A stretch of 64,000 nucleotides of DNA. It comes from Halopseudomonas xiamenensis. Its GTDB lineage: Bacteria; Pseudomonadota; Gammaproteobacteria; Pseudomonadales; Pseudomonadaceae. The notes below the pieces were generated by a model. It was not told the origin of the DNA, did no database searches, and was given only the letters and a program-made list of their open reading frames with translations. A program made the translations under genes and the position numbers. The stretch's first letter is position 1, and every line of letters starts with the position of its first letter. The DNA is taken from NCBI RefSeq assembly GCF_014219065.1, contig NZ_JACLGO010000012.1, positions 54,025-118,024 of the forward strand, read 5' to 3'. Positions 1 through 9,635 of the stretch are shown here, in pieces.

Positions 1-540
1 GCGCTGGGCGCGCTGAAGGATCGCGGCCCGGAGGTGCAGATCAACATCCGGATGATTCCGCCCAATGATATCGAGCTGGGTGTACTGGATGGCCGTCTGC
101 ATGTGGGCATCATCCCAGCCTTGAAATCCCTGCCGGGGTTGCATTATCGCCCGCTGTACGAAGAGGTCTCGCAACTGTATTGCAGCGCCACCCACCCGCT
201 GTACCAGCACCCGGCATCGGAGCCGATAACGCTCAGCGGCTGGGATGCGGTCCTGCCAGCCTATGCGCAAACCCCGGAAATCAAAGCACTGCACGAGCCA
301 CTCAAGGCTGCGGCCTCGGCAACGGACCGCGAAGGAATCGCTTTTCTTATCCTGACCGGCCGCTATATCGGTTATCTACCCACCCATTACGCCGAACGCT
401 GGGTGCGCGACGAAGCCATGCGGGCGATCGACCCGCTAGCCAACCGGTACGTCACCCATTACAGCGCCATTACTCGCAAAGCCGCTCCGCCTAACCTGGT
501 ACTTGAGAGCTATCTGGAAGAGCTCGATCGACTGCCCTGA
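1..540 (+). CDS. LysR-family transcriptional regulator, C-terminal part (truncated by window edge)
   Basis: The reading frame is open from the first base and stops at TGA 538-540, so the N-terminal helix-turn-helix lies outside the window. The visible 179 residues look like a LysR effector-binding domain: a strand region around 'INIRMIPPNDIELGVLDG', then 'LHVGIIPA', 'LYEEVSQLYCSATHPL', and a late 'LTGRYIGYLPTHYAERWV' segment. This pattern is typical of LysR regulators in which the co-inducer sits between two Rossmann-like subdomains. It precedes the nucleobase-salvage genes on the same strand, 580 bp away, so it could control them. That is inference only, because LysR genes more often sit divergent to their targets. 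Confidence 0.8.
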   Translation, partial: ALGALKDRGPEVQINIRMIPPNDIELGVLDGRLHVGIIPALKSLPGLHYRPLYEEVSQLYCSATHPLYQHPASEPITLSGWDAVLPAYAQTPEIKALHEPLKAAASATDREGIAFLILTGRYIGYLPTHYAERWVRDEAMRAIDPLANRYVTHYSAITRKAAPPNLVLESYLEELDRLP

Positions 541-1121
541 TAGTTGCCAAATGACAGCAGTCCAGACGGGCTAGGAGCAATCATACGGTCCAGAAAAATC
601 CCGCCTACTAGATGGAAGAATTATTTTACCTTTTGGAAAAAAAAGACTTGACCCCCTCAAATCTTGATTGTAGGTTTGCAAACAACAGCCTTAACAGGGT
701 TGATGATGTTGTTATAAATTCAAAAAAGAAGATGGCAATAAGCGTGAAACAATAACCAGAAGGCGCTTACATTTTTTTTGGAAATGGGTGCCCATTCGTT
801 GTACTAGCATTCGACTTGAATATCTCGATGAGAGAGCACTGATAAGAGGATGAAAACATGTGCAGCTACATCCCCAGGTCCCATTTGATCCCGCTTCCAG
901 ACAACCCGGCTTGAGAGAAAGCGAGAACTGACAACTCTCATATATCCGGGCAGCACTTAATATATTTCAGTGACATACATATAGCGTACGCTGCTGATGC
1001 AGCGTGCTCATTACGGCTATTTGTCGCTCGGCACAGACCAAGAGTTTGAATAACACAATATCCTGTATGGCGCGGGATACAGACGTGCTTAATAAAAACA
1101 ATAGATTCGAGGCACAATGCA
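541..1121. other. AT-rich intergenic region before the NCS1 permease, with a weak promoter candidate
   Basis: No convincing gene is visible in these 581 bases, which are clearly more AT-rich than the flanking genes. A possible sigma70 promoter reads TTAACA at 691-696, a 16-base spacer, and TATAAA at 713-718. If used, it would give a leader of about 400 nt before the permease start at 1122. A TTGACC at 648-653 lacks a good -10 partner. The low GC and length suggest a regulatory region or a recombination joint. No repeat or attachment site was recognised. Confidence 0.4.
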
Positions 1122-2615
1122 ATGCACACTCAAGCTGATTCACTTCAGTACGATATCTCTGCGAGCAGCAGCCCCAGCGCAGACCTGTGGAATGAAGACC
1201 TGGCTCCCGCCAGAGCAGAAGACAAGACCTGGACCTGGCAGAGCATCTCGGGGCTCTGGGTCGGCATGGTGGTCTGTGTTCCAACCTACATGATGGCCGC
1301 AGGACTGGTAGCCGAAGGCATGTCCTGGTGGCAAGCGATCCTGACAGTTCTACTCGGCAATATTATTGTATTGGTACCCATGATTGCCATTGGCCATGCG
1401 GGTACCAAGCATGGCATTCCTTTCCCGGTGCTGCTGCGCTCTTCTTTCGGCACCGCAGGTGCCAAGTTGCCAGCCATGTTGCGGGGGTTGGTTGCCTGCG
1501 GGTGGTTTGGTATCCAGACCTGGGTGGGCGGCTCGGCAATTTATATCATCGTCAACATCATGACCGATAATGCCATCGCCGGTAGCGTGATCGGATTTCT
1601 CGGTATCGACATGGGGCAGTTGGTCTGTTTCCTGCTGTTCTGGGCCATGCATGTGGTCTTCATTGCCTATGGCACTGAATCCATCCGCTGGCTGGAAACC
1701 TACGCCGCGCCTTTTCTGATCGCCATGGGCCTCGCCTTGCTGGGCTGGGCTTATATCAAGGCAGGCGGTTTTGGTGAAATGCTCTCGACGCCCTCTCAGT
1801 TTATTGCCGGCGGCGCCCGGGAAGGACAATTCTGGTCCGTGTTCTGGCCAGGACTGACGGCGATGGTAGGTTACTGGGCCACGCTGGCGCTCAATATTCC
1901 TGACTTCACCCGCTTTGCCCGCAGCCAGAAGGACCAGTTTGTCGGCCAGGCCCTGGGGTTACCCTTGCCCATGGCACTCTTTGCCTTTATCGGCGTAGCC
2001 GTTACCTCGGCAACCGTAGTGATTTATGGCAGGGCCATCTGGGATCCCGTTGAGCTGACCAGTCAGATGGGTGGTGTCGCGGTGGTCATCGCATTGATCG
2101 CGCTGATCCTGGCAACCCTGACCACTAATCTGGCTGCCAATGTCGTGGCCCCCGCTAACGGTTTTTCCAATCTCAGCCCCAGCAAGATCTCCTTCAAGAT
2201 GGGCGGGTACCTGACCGCGGGTATCGGTATTGCGATCATGCCATGGAAGCTACTGGAGTCGACCAGTGCCTATATCTTCACCTGGCTGATTGGCTACTCG
2301 GCACTGCTCGGTCCGGTCGCCGGTATCATGGTTGCCGACTACTTCGTTATTCGCAAAACCCGGCTGAATCACCATGCGCTCTTCCGCAATGACGGGGAGT
2401 ACAGCTATCGCAATGGTTGGAACCCGGTAGCCCTGATCGCCTTGGTGATAGGGGTGTTACCCAACCTGCCGGGTTTTCTGCATGTCGCCGGCTTTGTCGA
2501 TAGCGTGCCCACAGTATTCCAGGAAATTTACACCTATGCCTGGTTTGTCGGCCTGGCGATTGCTGCCGGTGTCTACCTGCTCCTCATGCACAACAGTATG
2601 AAAACACCAGAGTGA
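1122..2615 (+). CDS. NCS1-family nucleobase/hydantoin permease
   Basis: This 497-residue inner-membrane protein has about 12 hydrophobic segments and belongs to the nucleobase:cation symporter-1 family. NCS1 hallmarks are the N-terminal 'NEDLAPARAEDKTWTW' segment before TM1 and 'NIPDFTRFARS' in the middle. The N-terminal motif is that of the Mhp1/AllP/uracil branch rather than the CodB branch. The dihydropyrimidinase gene starts 71 bp downstream, which suggests import of a hydantoin, dihydropyrimidine, uracil or thymine. The start at 1122 is preceded by CGAGG at 1108-1112. An ATG at 1117 is out of frame. A second, different NCS1 permease lies at 6914-8191. The exact substrate cannot be read from sequence. 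Confidence 0.9.
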   Translation: MHTQADSLQYDISASSSPSADLWNEDLAPARAEDKTWTWQSISGLWVGMVVCVPTYMMAAGLVAEGMSWWQAILTVLLGNIIVLVPMIAIGHAGTKHGIPFPVLLRSSFGTAGAKLPAMLRGLVACGWFGIQTWVGGSAIYIIVNIMTDNAIAGSVIGFLGIDMGQLVCFLLFWAMHVVFIAYGTESIRWLETYAAPFLIAMGLALLGWAYIKAGGFGEMLSTPSQFIAGGAREGQFWSVFWPGLTAMVGYWATLALNIPDFTRFARSQKDQFVGQALGLPLPMALFAFIGVAVTSATVVIYGRAIWDPVELTSQMGGVAVVIALIALILATLTTNLAANVVAPANGFSNLSPSKISFKMGGYLTAGIGIAIMPWKLLESTSAYIFTWLIGYSALLGPVAGIMVADYFVIRKTRLNHHALFRNDGEYSYRNGWNPVALIALVIGVLPNLPGFLHVAGFVDSVPTVFQEIYTYAWFVGLAIAAGVYLLLMHNSMKTPE

Positions 2616-2674
2616 ACTCGGTTACCTATAGGGCCGGCAAGCAGTTGCCCGTGCCGGCTCGCCAAGACCTGTAA

Positions 2675-4132
<1,458 letters not shown>

Positions 4133-4174
4133 TGGCGTAGCCAAGCAGTCTCCTGCGCAGACGAGGAAAGGAAA

Positions 4175-4615
4175 GTGTGGATATATCTATGCATGGCGTT
4201 GGCGGCAGGGGCTGTCCTACCGTTGCAGGCGGGCCTGAATGCCCAGTTGGCATCGAGCGCAGGGCATGCCCTGTGGGCATCATGCGTCTCCTTCGCAGTC
4301 GGGCTACTGCTGCTGATTGTCGTGTGCATGGCCGTTCGCCTGCCCCGTCCAGCCTGGGACGATCTCGCCTCGGTGCCTTTCTGGCAATGGGGCGGAGGGG
4401 TTATGGGGGCCTTTTTTGTCAGCGCAATGGTCATGCTCAGCCCACGACTGGGCGCAGCCACCATGCTGGGGATGGTGCTGGTCGGACAAATGATTGCTGC
4501 AGCCTTGATTGATCATTTTGGCCTGGCGGGGTTTACCCCGCATGCACTCAGTCTCGGACGCGCTGCGGGCATTGCGTTGTTGATTACCGGAGGCATTCTC
4601 GTACGCCTGTATTAA
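4175..4615 (+). CDS. YdcZ/DUF606-type small membrane transporter (DMT superfamily)
   Basis: The 146-residue product consists almost entirely of hydrophobic helices (about five). It has the N-terminal 'LPLQAGLNAQLA' and central 'GAFFVSAMVMLSPRLGAATM' patterns of the DUF606/YdcZ family, a half-size relative of drug/metabolite transporters. The start is GTG 4175, with a purine-rich ribosome site (GAGGAAAGG, from 4163). The gene lies 42 bp after the dihydropyrimidinase and before a Tsx-like porin, so it probably belongs to the same salvage unit, perhaps as an exporter of product or as a second permease. Family function is poorly known and the substrate is open. Confidence 0.75.
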   Translation: MWIYLCMALAAGAVLPLQAGLNAQLASSAGHALWASCVSFAVGLLLLIVVCMAVRLPRPAWDDLASVPFWQWGGGVMGAFFVSAMVMLSPRLGAATMLGMVLVGQMIAAALIDHFGLAGFTPHALSLGRAAGIALLITGGILVRLY

Positions 4616-4678
4616 CGAGTATGCCCAAGCACCTGAAGTCGGACCAAGTAAAATAAAAACAATATCCTGGAGTAGAAC

Positions 4679-5485
4679 ATGAAAAGAATAACCAGCTGTT
4701 CGCTTGCGCTCATGACTGGCGGACTGGCTGCCAGCTCTGTATGCGCTGGCGAGCTTATCCAATGGCACACCAACAGCCTGACCTATCTCTACGGCAAGAA
4801 CTTCAAGGTAGACCCACCTATCCAGCAAACCTTCACATTTGAACATGCCAGTGCCTGGAGCGTAGGTGACCTGTTCCTGTTTATCGATCAGATCAACTTC
4901 AACGGCAAGGGTGCCAATGACGGTGACGATAACCGGACCCATTACGGTGAATTTTCCCCTCGCCTGTCTTTTGGCAAGATCAGTGGGGCCAATATCGCCT
5001 TCGGCCCTGTTACCGATATATTGGTCTCGATGACCTATGAGTTTGGCAAGGGAGATACCGAAGCCTATCTGATCGGCCCGGCCATCGATCTGGCAATACC
5101 GGGATTTGACTTCTTCCAACTCAATACCTATCTGCGCAAAACCGATGGTGGCCGGCCAGGTGATAATGTCTGGCAGATAACCCCTGCCTGGAGCTATACC
5201 ATCCCGGTGGGCCGGTCCGACCTGGTGATTGATGGCTACATCGACTGGGTTGTGGACAACGACAAGAACAGCCGCGGCGAATATCACGCCAACGTACATA
5301 TCAACCCGCAGATCAAATACGACATGGGCAAGGCGCTGGGCTGGAGGGAAAAGGTGTATATCGGCATCGAGTACGACTACTGGAAGAACAAGTTCGGTAT
5401 CAAAGATGGTGGTTACGTCAGCGAGCAGTTTGTCGGAACAACTGATCAGAATACCGCCAGCCTGCTATTGAAGGCGCACTTCTAG
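4679..5485 (+). CDS. Tsx/OmpK-like nucleoside-channel outer-membrane protein
   Basis: The 268-residue protein starts with a Sec signal peptide (about 23 residues, ending near 'SSVCAGE'). It continues as alternating polar/aromatic strands and ends in the C-terminal aromatic signature 'LLLKAHF', typical of beta-barrel proteins. 'IQWHTNSLTYLYGKNF' near the mature N-terminus and 'FEHASAWSVGDLFLFID' match the Tsx/OmpK family of nucleoside-specific channels. It likely admits nucleobases or nucleosides to the periplasm for the two NCS1 permeases that flank it. ATG 4679 is preceded by TGGAG. Assignment to the family is firm. The true solute is inferred from context. Confidence 0.82.
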   Translation: MKRITSCSLALMTGGLAASSVCAGELIQWHTNSLTYLYGKNFKVDPPIQQTFTFEHASAWSVGDLFLFIDQINFNGKGANDGDDNRTHYGEFSPRLSFGKISGANIAFGPVTDILVSMTYEFGKGDTEAYLIGPAIDLAIPGFDFFQLNTYLRKTDGGRPGDNVWQITPAWSYTIPVGRSDLVIDGYIDWVVDNDKNSRGEYHANVHINPQIKYDMGKALGWREKVYIGIEYDYWKNKFGIKDGGYVSEQFVGTTDQNTASLLLKAHF

Positions 5486-5607
5486 GCAGCAAACTCAGAG
5501 GAGCGTTTTTTCGGCTCAGGTCGTCACATCAAGGTGCTGGTACCTTAGACTCGTGTTGATCGATTCCAGCCAGACGCTTCCGATACACGCCTATAAGGAG
5601 TAGCACC

Positions 5608-6888
5608 ATGATTGACCTGCTGATTCGCCAGGTGAACCTGCCATGCGGCAGACGCAACGTTGATATTGCCATCCATGAAGGCAGAATCCTGGAGGTGGGG
5701 CCCAATATAAAAGCCGAAGCCCACCAGGTTTTATCTCACCCTGGCTGCTTGGTAACCCCTCCGTTTGTGGATAGCCATTTCCACATGGACTCTACCTTGA
5801 GTGTCGGTCAGCCGAGATTGAACGATAGCGGCACGCTGTTGGAGGGAATCAGTGTCTGGAACGAACTGAAACCGGATTTGACGGTAGAGGCCATCAAAAA
5901 GCGCGCCATAGAACTCTGTCACTGGTCTATCGCGCGCGGCACATTGGCCATCCGTAGCCATGTCGATGTCTGTGACGACCGGCTGCTAGCCGTGCAAGCG
6001 CTATTGGAAGTTCGCAAGGAAATGCAGGCGTTTATCGACCTGCAATTGGTCGCGTTCCCCCAAGACGGCTATTACCGCTCAGCCACCGGTAAACAGAATC
6101 TTCTGCGCGCTCTGGATATGGGCGTGGATGTCGTCGGAGGTATTCCACATTTTGAACGCACACGCGCCTCTGGTGACCGGTCGGTGACCGCCCTGTGTGA
6201 GCTGGCCGCCGATCGAGGCTTGCGCGTTGATATGCACTGCGATGAAAACGACGACCCGCTCTCACAGCACATAGAAACCCTCGCATACGAGACCCACCGC
6301 CTGGGCATGCAAGGCCGGGTCACTGGCTCACATCTGACCTCGATGCACTCCATGGATAATTTCCATGCCAGCAAGTTGCTGCCTTTAATCCGTGAAGCTG
6401 GTGTACATGTGGTAGCCAACCCACTGATCAACATCACTCTGCAAGGTCGTCAGGATAACTATCCCAAACGCCGAGGAATGACTCGGGTCAAGGAGATGCT
6501 GAATGCGGGTATCAACGTCGCATTCGGGCACGATTGTGTCATGGACCCCTGGTACAGCATGGGCTCCCACGACATGCTTGAAGTCGCTCACATGGGGCTT
6601 CATGTGGGTCACATGACCGGCGTGGACGAAATGCGACAGGCTTTTTCTGCCGTCACCTATAACGGCGCTCACGCATTGGGGCTGGAAGGTTACGGCCTCA
6701 ATCCGGGAGACAATGCCGACCTGGTCATTCTTCAGGCCAGCACTCCTATCGACGCGCTGAGATTACGCGCTGCACGCCTTGAAGTGATCAGACGTGGCAA
6801 GGTGTTAGCCAGAACCAGCGCTTCTCTACCTCAGCTATTGATCACCCCAGCACCCACACCAGTCAGTTTCAGTCGTGATCTCATGTAA
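5608..6888 (+). CDS. codA: CodA-family cytosine deaminase, candidate 5-methylcytosine deaminase
   Basis: The 426-residue amidohydrolase aligns with E. coli CodA at a constant offset of four residues. It has H57 and H59 ('DSHFHM'), Q152 ('FPQD'), H210 and E213 ('DMHCDEN'), H242 ('GSHLTS') and metal/catalytic D309 ('FGHD'). The residue equivalent to CodA Asp314 is Cys310 ('GHDCVMDPWY'). Changes at Asp314 are known to alter CodA substrate preference, and a reported bacterial 5-methylcytosine deaminase group differs from CodA at this site (from memory). It should therefore deaminate cytosine or 5-methylcytosine to uracil or thymine. AAGGAG precedes ATG 5608. codB starts 25 bp downstream, forming a codA-codB pair in reverse order to E. 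coli. Confidence 0.9.
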   Translation: MIDLLIRQVNLPCGRRNVDIAIHEGRILEVGPNIKAEAHQVLSHPGCLVTPPFVDSHFHMDSTLSVGQPRLNDSGTLLEGISVWNELKPDLTVEAIKKRAIELCHWSIARGTLAIRSHVDVCDDRLLAVQALLEVRKEMQAFIDLQLVAFPQDGYYRSATGKQNLLRALDMGVDVVGGIPHFERTRASGDRSVTALCELAADRGLRVDMHCDENDDPLSQHIETLAYETHRLGMQGRVTGSHLTSMHSMDNFHASKLLPLIREAGVHVVANPLINITLQGRQDNYPKRRGMTRVKEMLNAGINVAFGHDCVMDPWYSMGSHDMLEVAHMGLHVGHMTGVDEMRQAFSAVTYNGAHALGLEGYGLNPGDNADLVILQASTPIDALRLRAARLEVIRRGKVLARTSASLPQLLITPAPTPVSFSRDLM

Positions 6889-6913
6889 GCATCCAGAATA
6901 AAGAGGACGCCCC

Positions 6914-8191
6914 ATGTCTAATAATAATGACCGCAACACAAGCGGCGAAGATTACTCGTTAACCCCTGTGCCGGAGCAATCTCGGCGCGGGCTGATATCC
7001 ATGTCGGCAGTAATGCTGGGCTTTACACTCTTTGCCGCCAGCATGTGGACCGGTGGCAAGCTCGGCGAAGGCTTCAGACTCTGGCCTGATCTGATCGTCG
7101 TGGTCTTGGCGGGCAATCTGATTCTGGGCGTGTATGGAGCGTTGCTTGGCTATGCCGCCGCCAAAACCAATATTTCGACGCACCTGCTGGCCCAGTACTC
7201 ATTTGGCCGGGTGGGCTCCAAGCTGCCATCCTTGATGCTGGCGGTGACCCAGGTAGGCTGGTTCGGCGTTGGCGTGGCCATGCTGGCCTATCCCGTCAAT
7301 ACCTTTCTGGGCATTCCCACCTACATGCTGATCATCCTTGGCGGGCTGGCGATGATCTACACCGTCACCATTGGCATCAAGGCACTTGAGTGGCTGAACT
7401 TCATTGCCGTGCCAGCCATTCTTCTGCTTGGTTTCGCTTCGCTGGGCAAGGCGATCGTCGATACCGAAGGGGGGTTAGCCACCCTCATGGAAGTGCCCCC
7501 TGCCGCTTCGATGGACATTTCCGTGGGTATTGCATTGGCAGTGGGCTCTTTCATCAGTGGCGCCACCCTGACACCCGACTTCGTGCGCTTTGCGAAAAAC
7601 CGGCAGATCGGTATCTGGGCCACCATTATCGGCTTCACTTTTGGTAACAGCCTGATGTTCATCTTCGGCGCTATCGGTGCTATCGCCACTGGCTACGCTG
7701 ATATTTCTGAAGTACTGGCTTTCCAAGGGCTCCTCGGCGCGGGCATTGTGTTGCTTGTACTGAATATCTGGACCACCAATAATAACGCGTTATATGCCTC
7801 CAGCCTCGGACTGGCCAATATAACCGGGATAAAACGCGTACATCTGGTCTGGGCCGCAGGCATTATCGGTACACTACTGGCTGAAACGCTCTACAATAAT
7901 TTTGTCGGTTGGCTGACCTTTCTCAGCATTGCGCTACCGCCCATTGGCGGCATTATCATCAGCGACTTCTATCTGCGTTATAAAACCCGCTATCCCGCTT
8001 TTATTGGGCATAGCTTCAAAGAGATCAACTGGGCGGCCCTGGTTGCCTGGGCAATGGCTATTATCGCATCGCTTGCTTCACCAGAAAGCGGCATCCTCAG
8101 TGTCGCCCCATTGAATGCCATCGTGGTTGCCATCCTGGTCCACAGCATTGCCAGCAAACTGCTGTACCAATCGGTTCCTGCGACCACTTGA
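6914..8191 (+). CDS. codB: CodB-type cytosine permease (NCS1 family)
   Basis: The 425-residue inner-membrane protein has about 12 helices. The N-terminal 'PVPEQSRRGLISMSAVMLGFTLFAASMW' region (shown in part: 'RRGLISMSAVMLG') and 'GATLTPDFVRFAKN' in the middle are characteristic of the CodB branch of NCS1 transporters. It should import the substrate of the deaminase directly upstream (25 bp gap, ribosome site AGAGGA). Two NCS1 permeases of different branches within 6 kb suggest that two distinct ring compounds are taken up. No terminator was seen directly after the stop at 8191. The following 96 bp carry the promoter of the zinc operon. Confidence 0.9.
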   Translation: MSNNNDRNTSGEDYSLTPVPEQSRRGLISMSAVMLGFTLFAASMWTGGKLGEGFRLWPDLIVVVLAGNLILGVYGALLGYAAAKTNISTHLLAQYSFGRVGSKLPSLMLAVTQVGWFGVGVAMLAYPVNTFLGIPTYMLIILGGLAMIYTVTIGIKALEWLNFIAVPAILLLGFASLGKAIVDTEGGLATLMEVPPAASMDISVGIALAVGSFISGATLTPDFVRFAKNRQIGIWATIIGFTFGNSLMFIFGAIGAIATGYADISEVLAFQGLLGAGIVLLVLNIWTTNNNALYASSLGLANITGIKRVHLVWAAGIIGTLLAETLYNNFVGWLTFLSIALPPIGGIIISDFYLRYKTRYPAFIGHSFKEINWAALVAWAMAIIASLASPESGILSVAPLNAIVVAILVHSIASKLLYQSVPATT

Positions 8192-8227
8192 ACGGGATGA
8201 GCCGCCACCGAGGCGGCCCATGCAGGT

Positions 8228-8259
8228 TTGACCTCGCACTCAATTGTAATAAGATAACA
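8228..8259 (+). promoter_or_regulatory. sigma70-like promoter overlapped by a probable Zur box
   Basis: A -35-like TTGACC (8228-8233), a 16-base spacer and a -10-like TAAGAT (8250-8255) precede the ZrgA-like gene. The near-palindrome TGTAATAAGATAACA at 8245-8259 matches the gammaproteobacterial Zur core GTTATANTATAAC at most positions and covers the -10. This fits repression by Zur under zinc sufficiency. The equivalent P. aeruginosa operon (PA4063-4066) is known to be zinc-responsive. Confidence 0.65.
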
Positions 8260-8287
8260 TCAGCTTATCTGAACAAGGATCTTCCGA

Positions 8288-8902
8288 ATGTCGCGTCTCG
8301 CTCCCTTCGCGCTCGCGCTGAGCGGTATCGTCAGCCTCGCTGCGCACGCCCATGATCATCACGGACATGCCCATGGCTCGCACAACCCTGCGGCCCATCA
8401 GCACGGTGTCGGCAACCTGGACATCGTGCTCGACGGCCAGCAGTTGCAGCTCGAACTGACCAGCCCGGCGGATGACCTGCTCGGTTTCGAACATGCACCA
8501 CGCACTCAGGCGCAGCGTGACCAGCTCGCCAATCTGCAGGACACCCTGCGCCAGCCGGACAAGCTGTTTGCCCTGCCCGCGGCGGCGCAATGCAGCCTGG
8601 ACTCAGTGCAGCTGCACAGCCCGCTGTTTGCCCTGGCGGACCATTCCGGCGATGATGACCATGACCATGACCATGACCATGACCATGACCATGACCATGA
8701 CCATGACCACAGTGAGCATGCGCACGCCGATATCAGCGCGCAATACAGTTATTCCTGCGCCACCCCGGCCCGGCTGGAATCCATGGAAGTGATGCTGTTC
8801 GGCCTGTTCCCGGGCAGCGAGAAACTGATCCTGCAGGCGATCACCCCACGCGGCCAACAGGGCGGCGAGCTGACCGCCACCAGCAATCGCGTGCGCTTCT
8901 GA
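8288..8902 (+). CDS. ZrgA-like periplasmic zinc-binding protein (DUF2796), His/Asp-rich
   Basis: The 204-residue protein has a signal peptide (about residues 1-20) followed directly by a His-rich stretch ('HDHHGHAHGSHNPAAHQHG'). It then carries the DUF2796 core and, at about residues 124-141, a run of nine Asp-His pairs. Such runs bind Zn(II). The family includes Vibrio ZrgA and PA4063, which serve zinc uptake together with the ABC genes that follow. A Zur-type promoter lies upstream. The role as a periplasmic zinc capture or storage protein is inferred from family and composition. The core ends with 'LFPGSEKLILQAITPRGQQG'. Confidence 0.88.
   Translation: MSRLAPFALALSGIVSLAAHAHDHHGHAHGSHNPAAHQHGVGNLDIVLDGQQLQLELTSPADDLLGFEHAPRTQAQRDQLANLQDTLRQPDKLFALPAAAQCSLDSVQLHSPLFALADHSGDDDHDHDHDHDHDHDHDHDHSEHAHADISAQYSYSCATPARLESMEVMLFGLFPGSEKLILQAITPRGQQGGELTATSNRVRF
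8657..8710 (+). repeat. Hexanucleotide tandem repeat gaccat x8 plus gaccac
   Basis: Nine consecutive six-base units encode (Asp-His)9 in frame inside the ZrgA-like gene. Eight units are identical, which points to recent slipped-strand expansion. Because the unit is two codons, length change adds or removes DH pairs without a frameshift, so zinc-binding capacity could vary between strains. Confidence 0.95.
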
Positions 8903-8924
8903 CCATTCACCAGCGGAACCCCTG

Positions 8925-9635
8925 ATGGCTGAACCAGTAGTACAACTCGAACGGATCACCTTCGCCTGGCCCGGCCGTGCCACCTTGCTGGATATCGACA
9001 GTTTTACCCTGCAGGCGGGCGAGCGGGTGTTTCTCAAGGGCCCGTCCGGCAGCGGCAAGACCACCCTGCTGGGGCTGCTGGGCGGGGTGCAACTGCCGGC
9101 CAGCGGGCATATCCGCCTGCTCGGCGCAGACCTGGCCGGCATGTCCGGCTCGGCCCGCGACCATTTTCGCGCGGACCACACCGGCTATATCTTCCAGATG
9201 TTCAATCTGCTGCCATACCTGTCGATGCTGGAGAACATCATCCTGCCCTGCCACTTTTCCCGCCTGCGCCAGCAGCGCGCCTGCCAGCGCCATGGCAGCG
9301 TGCAGGCCGCCGCGTTGCACCTGCTCGGCCACCTGGGGCTGGATCAGCCACAGCTGCGCAACCAGCCGGTGACCGAACTGTCGATCGGCCAGCAGCAGCG
9401 CGTGGCCGCTGCCCGGGCGCTGATCGGCAGTCCCGAACTGGTGATCGCCGACGAGCCCACCTCGGCACTGGATGCCGATACCCGGGAAGCCTTCCTGCAA
9501 CTGCTGTTCAGCGAATGCCGGGCGCTGGGCAGCAGTCTGCTGTTCGTCAGCCATGATGCGGCGCTGGAGCCGCTGTTCGATCGCAGCCTGTCGCTGCACC
9601 AGCTCAACCGTGCCAGCCGCGCGGAGGTGATCTGA
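8925..9635 (+). CDS. ABC transporter ATP-binding protein of the Zur-type operon (PA4064-like)
   Basis: The 236-residue nucleotide-binding subunit has Walker A 'GPSGSGKTT' (39-47), Q-loop 'IFQMFNLLPY', signature 'LSIGQQQRVAAARAL', Walker B 'LVIADEPTSALD' and the switch His in 'FVSHD'. It resembles the LolD/MacB class that pairs with FtsX-like permeases rather than ZnuC. The TGA stop shares one base with the ATG of the permease (TGATG at 9633-9637), implying translational coupling. The signature has 'SIGQQQR' instead of the usual 'SGGQ', so the first Gly is replaced by Ile. Confidence 0.9.
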   Translation: MAEPVVQLERITFAWPGRATLLDIDSFTLQAGERVFLKGPSGSGKTTLLGLLGGVQLPASGHIRLLGADLAGMSGSARDHFRADHTGYIFQMFNLLPYLSMLENIILPCHFSRLRQQRACQRHGSVQAAALHLLGHLGLDQPQLRNQPVTELSIGQQQRVAAARALIGSPELVIADEPTSALDADTREAFLQLLFSECRALGSSLLFVSHDAALEPLFDRSLSLHQLNRASRAEVI

